DNA of 63,643 bases, taken from assembly GCF_016055025.1 (NCBI RefSeq), contig NZ_JAECVW010000011.1; one strand, given 5' to 3'. Both the position numbers and the translations under genes were made by a program. This document shows, one piece after another, positions 35,270 to 44,166 of the stretch. This DNA comes from Thermoactinomyces intermedius (lineage in GTDB: Bacteria > Bacillota > Bacilli > Thermoactinomycetales > Thermoactinomycetaceae). Within the stretch, counting starts at the first letter, position 1. Each line of letters starts with the position of its first letter. A model generated the notes under the pieces. It made no database searches and had not been told where the DNA came from. It worked only from the letters and a program-made list of their open reading frames with translations.

Positions 35270-35881
35270 GTGTTTAAAAAACAAAAGACGAGTTTGTATT
35301 CCAAAACGTTGATGGATATTACATCCTTGATCGTGGAGGCGGCTGAGCTGTTTCGCGAAAATGTGGAAAACCTTGAACAACGGGAGCAATATGGAGAGAG
35401 AATCAAACGCCTCGAGTCCAAAGGGGATGAATTTGTCCAGCTTTTGATTTCCCAATTGAACAAAGAATACTTCCCGCCGATGGACCGGGAAGATATTTTC
35501 CAATTGGTGGCCAAATTGGATGACATTTTGGATGGCATTGAGGCTTGTGCCGAACGTTCGTTGTATATCGAGAAGACGACACCGCAGCTGATCCGGTTTG
35601 CGGATATTTTGGTGCAAACGGCCAAAATTTTGCAGGAAGCATTCACCTCATTAAACGACCGCCGGTTCGAAGCGCTTCATAAGGCGACCATTGAAGTCAA
35701 TTCCTTGGAAAGTGAAGCGGATCAATTGTTGCGGGACAGTCTGAGCGAATTGTTTTTTGATCCGAAAGATGTGGTCTTGCTGATCAAAATGAAGGATATC
35801 TATGAGCGGCTGGAAAAAACAACCGATGACGCCGAAGACATTGCGGATGTTTTTGAAAGCATGATCATTAAATACGCATAA
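35270..35881 (+). CDS. DUF47/PhoU-like protein (YkaA-like)
   Basis: 203 residues, almost all helix, as in PhoU-type bundles: ERIKRLESKGDEFVQLLISQ and YERLEKTTDDAEDIADVFES carry the E/D-rich metal-binding repeats. It usually accompanies a Pit phosphate transporter, but no pit gene follows here; a terminator comes at once. Start is GTG 35270 after a GGGGGA SD. Confidence 0.87.
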   Translation: MFKKQKTSLYSKTLMDITSLIVEAAELFRENVENLEQREQYGERIKRLESKGDEFVQLLISQLNKEYFPPMDREDIFQLVAKLDDILDGIEACAERSLYIEKTTPQLIRFADILVQTAKILQEAFTSLNDRRFEALHKATIEVNSLESEADQLLRDSLSELFFDPKDVVLLIKMKDIYERLEKTTDDAEDIADVFESMIIKYA

Positions 35882-35890
35882 GGAACGGAT

Positions 35891-35924
35891 AAAAAAACAC
35901 CGGCTTTACGGCCGGTGTTTTTTA
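35891..35924. terminator. Terminator between ykaA-like and feoB
   Basis: AAAAACACCGGC pairs with GCCGGTGTTTTT; T runs on both strands serve converging genes. Confidence 0.88.
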
Positions 35925-37319
35925 TATAAACAGGCGGACGATTTGGGTGATGGTGAAGGTGACGGCAACCGCGATGGCGGTGGGAATGAGTGCGGCCAGG
36001 AGAGACCATTTGACGCTTTTGGTTTCTTTATAAATGGTGAACAAAGTGGTCCCGCACGGATAATGAAGCAGGGAAAAAAGCATCATATTGAGTGCCGTCA
36101 ACCATGTCCATCCGTGGTCGAGCAGGATTTGTTTCAGATCGGCCAACTGATCAACTTCCACCATGGAGCCGGTTGCCAAATAACCCATGAGCAGGATGGG
36201 AAGAACCACTTCATTTGCCGGCAATCCGAGGATAAAGGCGAGCAAAATGAAACCATCCAGTCCCAGCGCATGTGCAAACGGGTCCAAAAAGCGGGCGGCA
36301 TGTTCCAGAATGCTGGCCGAACCCATATCGATATTGGCCAGGATCCAGGTGATCAAGCTGGCCGGTGCGGCGATGATGACGGCACGTTTTAACACAAACA
36401 AGGATTTATCCATGGTGGCCCGGTAAATGGTGTTCCAAAATTTCGGCCGCCTGAACGGCGGGAGTTCCAACGTGTAATGTGTGGGAACCCCGCGAAGTGC
36501 GGTTTTGGACAAGGCCCATGACACAAATAGCGTGACGACGATGCCGAACAATACCAGTCCCATCACCACGGCGGCGGTGACCATGGTGCCGATGCCGGAG
36601 CTGAAACCGGCCGCCATGAACAGTGATGCCAAAAGGATCAGAAGGGGCCACCGGCCATTGCAGGGAACAAAATTGTTGGTCAAAATGGCCAGCAAACGTT
36701 CCCTCGGGGATTCAATGATCCGGGTGGAAACGATGGCCGCTGCATTGCATCCAAACCCCATGGCCATGGTGAGGGCTTGCTTGCCGTGGCCGCCGGATTT
36801 TTGGAAGACCCGGTCCATATTGAAAGCTACTCTGGGCAGAAATCCGAAGTTCTCCAACAGTGCAAACACAGGAAAGAAAATGGCCATCGGCGGCAACATG
36901 ACGCTCACCACCCAAGTGGTTCCCCGATAAAGCCCGAACACCAAAAGATCATGAAGCCAAACGGGGGAACCCAAAGCCTGAAGGACTAGGGAAAGAACCG
37001 GTTCCCCGGCGCCGAACAGACGGGCCAGGGCCTGGGAGGGAAGATTGGCTCCCCAGATGGTCATATAAATAATCAAGCCCAGGATGGCCAGCATGATCGG
37101 AAATCCCCAGGTCCGGGAAGTCAAAATCCGGTCCAGCCTGGCGTGGGAGGGGGGGATCCGGTGTGACCGGGTGTAGCGAACGCTTTCCTCGCACAGTTGA
37201 TGTGAGTTTTGATAAATCCGGCTGACAATCTCGTCGCGGATATTTTCGCTTCGTAAGGATTTGCTTTGTTCCATCAAATGATCCAATTCGCCCAGAGGAA
37301 ATGCGGATGAATTTGCCAT
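35922..37319 (-). CDS. feoB: FeoB permease part (Gate domains), split protein
   Basis: 465 residues holding the membrane part of the ferrous iron transporter: two Gate regions, with LLENFGFLPRVAFNMDR, MGFGCNAAAI and NNFVPCNGRWPLL, and ILGLPANEVVLPILLMGY in the second. There is no GTPase domain; that is encoded by the preceding gene. ATG 37319 has AAGGAGGAAAGG upstream, its own good SD, so the split looks genuine rather than a sequencing break. Third gene of a leftward feoA-feoB operon. Confidence 0.88.
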   Translation of the reverse strand: MANSSAFPLGELDHLMEQSKSLRSENIRDEIVSRIYQNSHQLCEESVRYTRSHRIPPSHARLDRILTSRTWGFPIMLAILGLIIYMTIWGANLPSQALARLFGAGEPVLSLVLQALGSPVWLHDLLVFGLYRGTTWVVSVMLPPMAIFFPVFALLENFGFLPRVAFNMDRVFQKSGGHGKQALTMAMGFGCNAAAIVSTRIIESPRERLLAILTNNFVPCNGRWPLLILLASLFMAAGFSSGIGTMVTAAVVMGLVLFGIVVTLFVSWALSKTALRGVPTHYTLELPPFRRPKFWNTIYRATMDKSLFVLKRAVIIAAPASLITWILANIDMGSASILEHAARFLDPFAHALGLDGFILLAFILGLPANEVVLPILLMGYLATGSMVEVDQLADLKQILLDHGWTWLTALNMMLFSLLHYPCGTTLFTIYKETKSVKWSLLAALIPTAIAVAVTFTITQIVRLFI

Positions 37320-37338
37320 GATCCTTTCCTCCTTCTGT

Positions 37339-38052
37339 TTAGCCGTGAGCACGGGTGACGCGGGCAGGTGGCTGCTTTCGGGCAAATTTTTGCTTTAACA
37401 CCCGAAGCAAAGACTCATCGCCCTCCAACAAGCGCAAAGCGAGCCAGCGGGCGGGGAGGGAGTCGCCGAATATTTCTTTGATTTTCGGTTCGATGCGTTG
37501 GATATGGTTTTCAATTTTCTCGCTGTACTCAATCCGGTAAGGCCGGGTGATGATTTGTCCGCTTACCATCTTGTGCAAGGTGTCAAGCAACCGGGTGATG
37601 CCTTCACCGTTGCGGGCGGACATTTTGACCACCGGAATGCCCAGTTTGGACGCGATTTTTTGATCATCGATCACGATGCCGTGCTTGGAAGCCTCGTCGA
37701 TCAGGTTGATGCACAAAATGACCCGTTCGGTCATCTCTAAAACTTGCAATGCCAAGTTCATGTTCCGCTCCAATGAAGTGGCGTCCACGACGACTATGGT
37801 CACATCCGGTTGTTCGAAAATGATATAATCGCGGGCCACTTCTTCATCGGCGGAGTTTGAGAACAGGGAATATGTTCCGGGCAAATCGATCAAGCGATAA
37901 TCGTTGCCTTTATAGTGAAAGGTTCCTTCAGCAAGTGACACGGTTTTTCCCGGCCAATTTCCGGTATGTTGGTTGAGTCCGGTCAGGGCATTAAAAAGAG
38001 TGCTTTTTCCTGTGTTTGGATTTCCGGCCAGTGCAATCCGGTATTCACTCAT
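37339..38052 (-). CDS. feoB: FeoB GTPase part, split protein
   Basis: 237 residues: the G domain with P-loop GNPNTGKSTLFNAL, G3 DLPGTY and G4-type NLIDEA, then the helical GDI-like stretch that couples GTP binding to iron transport. A one-chain FeoB would continue into the permease; here the gene stops 19 bases before it. ATG 38052 lies inside the end of feoA (8-base overlap) after GGGGGATG. The N-terminus MSEYRIALAGNP is the usual one. Confidence 0.9.
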   Translation of the reverse strand: MSEYRIALAGNPNTGKSTLFNALTGLNQHTGNWPGKTVSLAEGTFHYKGNDYRLIDLPGTYSLFSNSADEEVARDYIIFEQPDVTIVVVDATSLERNMNLALQVLEMTERVILCINLIDEASKHGIVIDDQKIASKLGIPVVKMSARNGEGITRLLDTLHKMVSGQIITRPYRIEYSEKIENHIQRIEPKIKEIFGDSLPARWLALRLLEGDESLLRVLKQKFARKQPPARVTRAHG

Positions 38053-38296
38053 TGGTTTCATCCCCCAATTTTTCACCCCATATTTTTTGGCTCTCTTCTT
38101 TTCGGAGTGCGATGGTGGATTGGCTCACCCGATAGGCGACCGGATCGCCCAAAGGGCTTTGATACAGCACTTCGACCAACGCCCCCGGAATGAAGCCGAG
38201 ATCCAGAAGTCTGCGCCGGAGGACGCCTTCCACACGGATTTCCCGAATGCGGAAACGATCCCCCGGCTTTGTATCAAAAAGAGTATGATGATTCAT
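38045..38296 (-). CDS. feoA: Ferrous iron transport accessory protein FeoA
   Basis: 83-residue SH3-like protein that modulates FeoB. RRRLLDLGFIPGALVEVLYQ and PLGDPVAYRV are the family core. ATG 38296 gives the standard length. It heads the feoA-feoB(G)-feoB(permease) operon; an AT-rich dyad at 38371-38396 lies upstream. Confidence 0.9.
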   Translation of the reverse strand: MNHHTLFDTKPGDRFRIREIRVEGVLRRRLLDLGFIPGALVEVLYQSPLGDPVAYRVSQSTIALRKEESQKIWGEKLGDETNE

Positions 38297-38370
38297 TTTT
38301 TCACACCCGCTCTTTTTTCTATTGAGACAAATTTGTTGGCTTAGGGCAAAATTTAATTTAAAGAAAATCA

Positions 38371-38396
38371 ATTATACTATATAAAGTATATATAAT
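38371..38396. promoter_or_regulatory. AT-rich dyad before feoA
   Basis: ATTATACT and AGTATATATAAT form an imperfect palindrome in the feo promoter region. It may be a metalloregulator site, but the match to a Fur box is poor. Confidence 0.35.
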
Positions 38397-38485
38397 CACA
38401 TATATAAATTCAATATGGTTTCAAAGGATATGTATCGTCTTCCACGCCGTTTGTCAGGGGTTTTGCGTTTGGTCGGATTCGAGTG

Positions 38486-38542
38486 ATACCATTTTATGTG
38501 GTATGATGACAATGTGTGTCACATCCCTTTCACTTTTGTGAA
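38486..38542. promoter_or_regulatory. Three small dyads before ctaG
   Basis: ATACCA/TGGTAT (38486-38504), TGACA/TGTCA (38507-38521) and TTCAC-TTTT-GTGAA (38529-38542) stand in a row about 100 bases before ctaG. The last resembles sites of redox regulators of the Fnr/Rex kind. No factor can be named. Confidence 0.4.
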
Positions 38543-38613
38543 GATTATCCATAAGGGATTTCATGGTAAGATAAAATACGGAAACAGGCTCTTGTACAGA
38601 ATGGAGGGATTTG

Positions 38614-39486
38614 GTGTCTGCGTCGCAAATTTTATTCCAAATCTTTTCGTATCCCAGCAATTGGAACTATCAATTGAATCTGCTTTTCATCCTGATTGCG
38701 GTGGTTTATTTGTTGATCACCGGTCCCTTGCGGCATCGGTTCAAAGATGCGACTGCGGTGAAAGGATCCAAGAAAGCGGTGTTTTTGACCGGCTTGATTG
38801 TTTATTATTTTGCCGTGGGAAGCCCGCTGGCCCTTTTGACGCATGAGTTGTTCACCATGCATATGCTGCAAATGGCTTTGATGTTTTTTGTGGTTTCGCC
38901 TCTTTTGCTGATCGGGATTCCGGTTTATTTATATCGTGCCGTTTTCCGCATCAAGCTGTTGAAAGCGGTGTTTTCGTTTTTGTCCCGTCCGTTGTTGACG
39001 GTGTTCCTTTTTAACGGTTTGTTGTCGTTGTACCATGTGCCAGCCGTTTTTGATGCGATCATGAACAGCGAGGCGTTACACGTGATCTCGCACACGCTCC
39101 TGATGGTTGCGTCCCTTTTCATGTGGTGGTCGATTGTATCGCCGGTGCCGGAAATGGATACATTAAGAGACAGGCATTTAATAAAAATTGCGTTGATTCT
39201 CGGGGGGACGGTCTTGATCACTCCGGCTTGTGCACTGATCATTTTCACGGATACGGTTTTATTTGAAAGATTCCAAGAGACCTCCCAAATGGTGCCGCTG
39301 TTTGCTCCGCTGATCGACCAGCAATTGGGCGGGGTCATCATGAAAATCATCCAGGAGATTTCCTTTATGGCGGCCATCGGTGCCGTTTTGGCCCGCTGGT
39401 TTAAAAGCGAGCGGAAAAAAGACCAGGAGGATTTGATGCAAATTGAAAAGGAGCGGCAACTCAGACTTTCCAAAAATCAGGTGTGA
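38614..39486 (+). CDS. ctaG: Cytochrome c oxidase assembly factor CtaG
   Basis: 290 residues with seven or so membrane helices, of the Bacillus CtaG (caa3_CtaG) family needed to insert copper into the caa3 oxidase. LTHELFTMHMLQMALMFFVV, LYHVPAVFDAIM and HVISHTLLMVASLFMWW contain the conserved histidines. GTG 38614 follows TGGAGGG by six bases; TTG 38611 is the alternative. It is 11 bases before a cytochrome c gene. No oxidase subunit gene lies next to it. Confidence 0.88.
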   Translation: MSASQILFQIFSYPSNWNYQLNLLFILIAVVYLLITGPLRHRFKDATAVKGSKKAVFLTGLIVYYFAVGSPLALLTHELFTMHMLQMALMFFVVSPLLLIGIPVYLYRAVFRIKLLKAVFSFLSRPLLTVFLFNGLLSLYHVPAVFDAIMNSEALHVISHTLLMVASLFMWWSIVSPVPEMDTLRDRHLIKIALILGGTVLITPACALIIFTDTVLFERFQETSQMVPLFAPLIDQQLGGVIMKIIQEISFMAAIGAVLARWFKSERKKDQEDLMQIEKERQLRLSKNQV

Positions 39487-39497
39487 AGGTGTGAAAC

Positions 39498-39815
39498 ATG
39501 AAGAAGATGTGGATTGCGGGTTTGATCGCGGGAAGCGCCGTCTTGCTGGCCGCCTGCGGATCAAACGGGAATGAACCCAATCAAAGCGGACAAGTGACGG
39601 AAGGGCCGGAGAAAGTGTATATGCAGCACTGCGCGAATTGTCACGGTGAACAATTGCAAGGAGGGTACGGCCCGGCACTCAAAGAAGCGGGAAAAAAATA
39701 TTCCGAAGCCGAAATCTTGACCATTATTCAAAAGGGAAAAGGAAACATGCCTTCGCAAGGCTTTATCAATGAAGAAGACCAAAAACAGCTGGCCAAGTGG
39801 CTGTCGGAGCAATAG
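39498..39815 (+). CDS. cccB: Lipoprotein cytochrome c (c551-like)
   Basis: 105 residues: lipobox LAAC (Cys20) after a short signal, then a single haem site CANCH with axial methionine in KGNMPSQG. It resembles the membrane-anchored c551 (CccB) that passes electrons to the caa3 oxidase in Bacillus. Translation probably continues from ctaG. Confidence 0.88.
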   Translation: MKKMWIAGLIAGSAVLLAACGSNGNEPNQSGQVTEGPEKVYMQHCANCHGEQLQGGYGPALKEAGKKYSEAEILTIIQKGKGNMPSQGFINEEDQKQLAKWLSEQ

Positions 39816-39927
39816 GGACAACTTGTCTTTCATCAACCTGTCAGGGGTTGATGTTTTTTTATGCGCAGACGGGAAACCGATGAATATAATGGTACGGAAT
39901 TCCATGAAAGAGAAAAGGTCGATCGCG

Positions 39928-40818
39928 ATGGAAGAAAAAAAGAATTCCTTGTTGATCCGGTTTCCCTCTTCGATTCCTTCCGCATACATGGCGCAATTTC
40001 CGGCCAGACAAGGCATTCCGGTGGCCGACAGTCAGGAAGCAAGGTCCTTGATCAGCCGGGAGCCGGAGCAGACGAAGGTGGAATTGGTGAATCCCCCGGC
40101 GGCGGTGTTAAAGCAGTTGCTGGAGGAAGGCCGGAATCCGAAAAACATCGTTTTGTATTATGATCATTTGCCCCAAGCGGAAGAGGGAACATTTCTCCGT
40201 TCTTTCCGCGTCCGGGTTCCGTCGCTTTGTTTTTATTATTTTTTCCGGCAACGGGAAGTGGACGTGGAGCTGGTTCATCCGCTGCCGGTTGAACCGTTAA
40301 AAGGCTCCGGGGCCGGGGAAGAGGCCCCAAAAGACTTGAGGCGGAAAAACAAAGTTTGCTTGTGGATCGATGACCGGTTGGTGGCCCCGCGTTATCGCAA
40401 AGGATTGGCACTGATGGTTTTGAAAGTGCTCAAGCAGTCGGATGATCTTGAAGTGATTTGGGCCGGGCAGCAAAGGGAGGACCTTGATCAACGGATCCGG
40501 GTGGTTCCTCCGGAAGAAGCAGACCGGAAACATCTTTGGCTGGCGGGGGATATCGTGGTGACATTGAGCCCGGTGTCCCAGTCGATGGCCCCGCTTCATG
40601 TCCGGTGTTTGGTGAATCAAAAGGCGGTGATCACGGATGACCGGGGGGATCACGGGGAGTGGGTGAATCATGCATTGACCGGCTTCTTATTGAGCCAAAA
40701 AGGAATGTTTCCGGAGTTGCGCAGGTATTTGTTGAGGCTGTTGCATCACCGGGATTTGCTGATCCGCTTTCAGCAAAACGGACCTCTCATGGTTGAAAAG
40801 GTGCTGAAGAAAGGATGA
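39928..40818 (+). CDS. Hypothetical protein, possibly glycosyltransferase-like
   Basis: 296 residues, not clearly recognised. The middle (NKVCLWIDDRLVAPRYRKGL) and C-terminal half (VIWAGQQREDLDQRIRVVPP, WLAGDIVVTLSP) look like a Rossmann-type GT-B fold with HGEWVNHALTGFLL near the end. ATG 39928 after AAAAGG is preferred; ATG 39904 is possible. The stop overlaps the next gene by ATGA, so the two products likely act together on a cell-surface sugar. Confidence 0.6.
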   Translation: MEEKKNSLLIRFPSSIPSAYMAQFPARQGIPVADSQEARSLISREPEQTKVELVNPPAAVLKQLLEEGRNPKNIVLYYDHLPQAEEGTFLRSFRVRVPSLCFYYFFRQREVDVELVHPLPVEPLKGSGAGEEAPKDLRRKNKVCLWIDDRLVAPRYRKGLALMVLKVLKQSDDLEVIWAGQQREDLDQRIRVVPPEEADRKHLWLAGDIVVTLSPVSQSMAPLHVRCLVNQKAVITDDRGDHGEWVNHALTGFLLSQKGMFPELRRYLLRLLHHRDLLIRFQQNGPLMVEKVLKKG

Positions 40819-41576
40819 AACCTGAAGTCAGCTTGATCATTCCCCACCAAAACGATTGGAAATGCATGCGGGTTTGTCTGGAAGGGATTTTGGCGTATAC
40901 GCACGGAGAATATGAAGTGATCATCGTGGATCATGCCCCGGGGAAGATCCCGGAAACATTCCTGCAACGCTCCCGGTTAACGGTCATTCGGCATCCACCC
41001 GGTTTGGGGCGGGCCGCTTCACTCAACTTGGGAATGAAGAGGGCGAGGGGAGAGTATATTCTCTGGCTGAGCCCTTATGCCGTTCCTTCACACCGCTGGT
41101 TGGCACAGTTGCTTGCTGTTTTCAAAGCACGGGATCGGGCGGGGATGGCCGGACCGGTCACCAACCGCGGAAATGCCAAGCAAAAATTAAGCATTCCCTT
41201 TAAAACCATCTCCAAAATTCACCGGTTTTCCAACCAATTTAACCACAGCAATCCCGCAAGGTGGAAAGAGACCGAAGTGTTGTCGGGATTTTGTGTGTTG
41301 TTTCCGCGAAGGCTGGTGGATGAAATCGGATGGCTGGATGAACGGTTTGGAGACGGCATCCATGCGGAGATGGATTATTGCCGGCGAGTGCGAATGGCAG
41401 GGTATTCTTTGATCATCGCTGCCGATACGTATGTTCACCAACTGGCCAAAAAACCGTTGAGCAAAGAAGAAGTGCGGGATCAAATCAAAATCCGCAAACA
41501 AAACCAGAAATATTTTGAGTACAAGTGGTTTTATTTACAAGATCACAATGGAGGCCAATCAACACTTCATCCGTAA
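40815..41576 (+). CDS. GT2-family glycosyltransferase
   Basis: 253 residues of GT-A fold. SLIIPHQNDWKCMRVCLEGI binds the nucleotide, GRAASLNLGMKRARGEYILW is the donor-site helix, and GWLDERFGDGIHAEMDYCRR carries the ED-type catalytic motif. It resembles spore-coat or surface polysaccharide transferases. Start overlaps the previous stop by four bases; a terminator follows. The sugar is unknown. Confidence 0.82.
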   Translation: MKPEVSLIIPHQNDWKCMRVCLEGILAYTHGEYEVIIVDHAPGKIPETFLQRSRLTVIRHPPGLGRAASLNLGMKRARGEYILWLSPYAVPSHRWLAQLLAVFKARDRAGMAGPVTNRGNAKQKLSIPFKTISKIHRFSNQFNHSNPARWKETEVLSGFCVLFPRRLVDEIGWLDERFGDGIHAEMDYCRRVRMAGYSLIIAADTYVHQLAKKPLSKEEVRDQIKIRKQNQKYFEYKWFYLQDHNGGQSTLHP

Positions 41577-41608
41577 AATACAAACCTTGGCTGGTTTGTA
41601 TTTTTTTT
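41576..41608 (+). terminator. Terminator after the GT2 gene
   Basis: AAATACAAACC (41576-41586) pairs with GGTTTGTATTT (41593-41603), then T. Confidence 0.88.
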
Positions 41609-41690
41609 ATCGGGTTATATAAATACAGGGCTGGCAATCAGCCGGAAAATGGCTGCTGGACAGGCAGTGTCGGGAAAGGGGGATCGGGGG

Positions 41691-42092
41691 ATGCTTGGTG
41701 TTTTCATGGTCGTGATCGTGTTATTGGGCGGAATTCTTTATCTTTTCCTGAGTCCGAAGGTTCCGTCCATCAGTCCGGATGATTTGAAGAAGGTCATGGA
41801 AAATAACCAAAACATATTAATCATTGATGTCCGCGAAAAACGGGAATATGAGTCCGGACACATCCCCGGAGCAGTCCATGTTCCGTTGCGCCAGCTGGAA
41901 CGTCTCAAAAAAGAGGCAGATCAACAAGAAAACGGCGGGGGAGTGTATATCTACTGCCGCAGCGGTTCCCGCAGTGCGATTGCCGTGCGTGAATTACGGA
42001 AGCTCGGGTGCCGGAATGTGTACCTGCTGCGGGGCGGGCTCATGAATTGGAATGGCCCGGTGCAAAAAGTGGAGGAAAAAACAGAGGAATGA
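41691..42092 (+). CDS. Membrane-anchored rhodanese-domain protein
   Basis: 133 residues: one N-terminal membrane helix (MLGVFMVVIVLLGGILYLFL), then a rhodanese domain with IIDVREKREYESGHIPGAVH and the active loop cysteine in YCRSGSRSA. It may move sulfur from a thiol donor. ATG 41691 follows GGGGGATCGGGGG; an earlier ATG would spoil the helix. The 300 bases after it hold no convincing gene. Confidence 0.85.
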   Translation: MLGVFMVVIVLLGGILYLFLSPKVPSISPDDLKKVMENNQNILIIDVREKREYESGHIPGAVHVPLRQLERLKKEADQQENGGGVYIYCRSGSRSAIAVRELRKLGCRNVYLLRGGLMNWNGPVQKVEEKTEE

Positions 42093-42310
42093 AGAGGCTC
42101 ACATGACAAAAGAGAGATCCGATTGAAAAAGTCATTGCACCCCGTCCATTTACCAATGCTCCTTGCCATTAAAGCACAGTTCCCGGCTGAGGAAGGAAGT
42201 GCGGCTGGCTTTCCGGGTACTTTTTGGTTCCGGCAGGCCCGACTTTTTGATATCGGCATGATGATTTGATGTGGATGTGCGAAGGAATGCATTTCAGTTA
42301 TTTAAAACTT

Positions 42311-42325
42311 GTTTGTATTACAAAC
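42311..42325. repeat. Dispersed palindrome, copy b
   Basis: GTTTGTATTACAAAC, same core as copies a, c and d, in the gap after the rhodanese gene. Confidence 0.5.
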
Positions 42326-42401
42326 CACCGGTTGAAACCGAATATTTTAATAGAAACATGACCGGCCGCTTTGAGCGATTTTAAAATGATGGGTTTGAAA
42401 T

Positions 42402-42438
42402 TAAAAAACCTCTGGTTGTGAAAACCAGAGGTTGATTT
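42402..42438 (-). terminator. Terminator of the small secreted-protein gene
   Basis: AACCTCTGGTT (42407-42417) and AACCAGAGGTT (42423-42433), with a T tail on the minus strand. Confidence 0.82.
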
Positions 42439-42451
42439 TCTAAAGAATCGT

Positions 42452-42871
42452 TTACCACCAGGAGCTGCATTGATACGTACCACCACCGGAGATACAAACG
42501 CGGAAGCGGCGGTTCGGATCGCTGGATGCCGGATATGCCCAAGTGGAAATGGTGGATGTTCCGGAGGTGATATAATCATACGTGCCAATGGTTTGTCCGC
42601 CATCAAAGCTGACATCAAAGAAAAGGGTATAGCCGGAGCTGGAAGTCGTGAGCCTTCCCCAACCATATTGTTGTCCGTTGTAGTAGCCCACTCTTAATTC
42701 CGCATTACTGATAGTGCGGACGGTTGACCGGTTTGTGGTGCAATCAGCGTCCGTAAGCCAGGCATTGTAGATTTCACAAGCTTGCGTTCCAACGTCTGCC
42801 GCATGCGATACTGCCGGCACTCCCAAAAAGCCCATCACCGCCACCATGGCAATCGCAAACAGTCGTTTCAA
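42452..42871 (-). CDS. Small secreted protein of unknown function
   Basis: 139 residues. A clear signal peptide (KRLFAIAMVAVMGFLGVPAV, cut near SHA-AD) is followed by a mature domain of about 115 residues rich in Ser, Thr, Gly and aromatics (GYYNGQQYGWGRLTTSSSGY) with four cysteines in two likely pairs. I do not recognise a family; it looks like a small beta-sandwich. Start TTG 42871 has GGGAGGCG upstream; ATG 42895 would place eight residues before the signal. It has its own terminator. Confidence 0.7.
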   Translation of the reverse strand: MKRLFAIAMVAVMGFLGVPAVSHAADVGTQACEIYNAWLTDADCTTNRSTVRTISNAELRVGYYNGQQYGWGRLTTSSSGYTLFFDVSFDGGQTIGTYDYITSGTSTISTWAYPASSDPNRRFRVCISGGGTYQCSSWW

Positions 42872-43056
42872 TCCAAACGCCTCCCGTTGAATCATGCTGG
42901 AAATTCAAAACAAACTTATAATTATAATCTTTATCGAATGGATTGTATAGAATAATTTTCAAATTTCTGAAAAAACGTCAGGAAAGGTTGTATCAGCCGC
43001 GGTATTAAAAGAGCGTCTGTTTACTTCAACGCGGTCGGATTTTCCGGACCATGTCA

Positions 43057-43084
43057 TTGAACCGGAAGCGAAATCGATTATACT
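43057..43084 (+). promoter_or_regulatory. Promoter of fabI
   Basis: TTGAAC (43057-43062), 16 bases, TATACT (43079-43084), about 40 bases before the start. No FapR-like site was seen. Confidence 0.65.
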
Positions 43085-43122
43085 ATACAAAGATGTAAAG
43101 ATTTTCTAAGGAGGATATGATC

Positions 43123-43899
43123 ATGAATCATTTAATGACCGGCAAGAATGTTGTCATCATGGGGGTGGCGAACCAAAGGAGTTTGGCGTGGGGGGTGACC
43201 AAATCCCTGCAAGCCGCGGGGGCCAATTTGATCTTTACATACCGGAAAGAACGTTCTTATCAAAAGCTGACTTCTCTGTTGTCAGAGGCTGGAATCGATC
43301 CTTTGCTCATTGTTCCGTGTGATGTTTCCGACGATGCCAGTATTGAAAACGCCTTTTCCGAGATCAAACAAAAAGTCGGGACAATCCACGGCTTGGTTCA
43401 CTCGATTGCATTTGCCGACAAGGATGAGTTGTGCGGGGAGTATGTGGAAACTTCCCGTGACGGGTACCTGATGGCGCAAGAGATGAGCGCATATTCACTG
43501 GTTGCAGTGGCCCGGGAAGCAAAAAAACTCATGCGTGACGGTGGGAGCATTGTGACGCAGTCCTATCTCGGGGCCGAGCGGGTCGTGAAAAACTATAACG
43601 TGATGGGCGTAGCCAAAGCGGCATTGGAAGCCAGCGTAAGGTATTTGGCAGAGGATCTGGGGAAATATAACATCCGGGTGAATGCCGTTTCCTCCGGGCC
43701 GATCCGGACCCTTTCCGCAAAAGGCGTTTCCGGTTTCAACGACCTGATGGGAATCATTGCCGAAAAAGCGCCGCTGAGAAGAAACGTGGATCAAAGCGAA
43801 GTCGGGGACGCCACATTATTTTTCTTAAGCCCCTTGTCCAGAGGGATTACCGGGGAAGTGCTCCATGTCGATGCGGGTTATCATATCATCGGGGTGTAA
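43123..43899 (+). CDS. fabI: Enoyl-ACP reductase FabI
   Basis: 258 residues. NADH/NADPH-dependent last step of fatty acid elongation, the triclosan target. The SDR-like fold has GVANQRSLAWGV for the cofactor and the FabI-type catalytic pair Tyr-x6-Lys in NYNVMGVAKAALE; SYLGAERVV and SGPIRTLSAKGV are conserved. ATG 43123 is eight bases after AAGGAGG; ATG 43117 is too close. Confidence 0.94.
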   Translation: MNHLMTGKNVVIMGVANQRSLAWGVTKSLQAAGANLIFTYRKERSYQKLTSLLSEAGIDPLLIVPCDVSDDASIENAFSEIKQKVGTIHGLVHSIAFADKDELCGEYVETSRDGYLMAQEMSAYSLVAVAREAKKLMRDGGSIVTQSYLGAERVVKNYNVMGVAKAALEASVRYLAEDLGKYNIRVNAVSSGPIRTLSAKGVSGFNDLMGIIAEKAPLRRNVDQSEVGDATLFFLSPLSRGITGEVLHVDAGYHIIGV

Positions 43900-43945
43900 A
43901 CAACTCTACGGTTCATAAGCAATCGTTTCATATCAATTAAAACCA

Positions 43946-43960
43946 GTTTGCGATGCAAAC
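43946..43960. repeat. Dispersed palindrome, copy c
   Basis: GTTTGCGATGCAAAC preceded by AAACCA, between fabI and the leftward SDR gene. The rest of 43900-44113 shows nothing else. Confidence 0.5.
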
Positions 43961-44113
43961 AATATAAAAATACCCAAATCACTCAAAGTGGAGACCAAGG
44001 GACCGGAATCGCTCACGGGAAAACCTTATCTCCAACCATGTTGATATGAAAATAAAGCAATGAACAGGTTTTTTATCACAATTTCTTCTAATCTTTTATA
44101 AGGAGAAAACCAA

Positions 44114-44156
44114 CAAACCGGCTGTCCATCGGCACAGGGAAGCCGGTTTGTTTTTT
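44114..44156. terminator. Terminator of the SDR gene
   Basis: CAAACCGGCT (44114-44123) pairs with AGCCGGTTTG (44141-44150). Confidence 0.75.
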
Positions 44157-44166
44157 GGAAAAAAGA

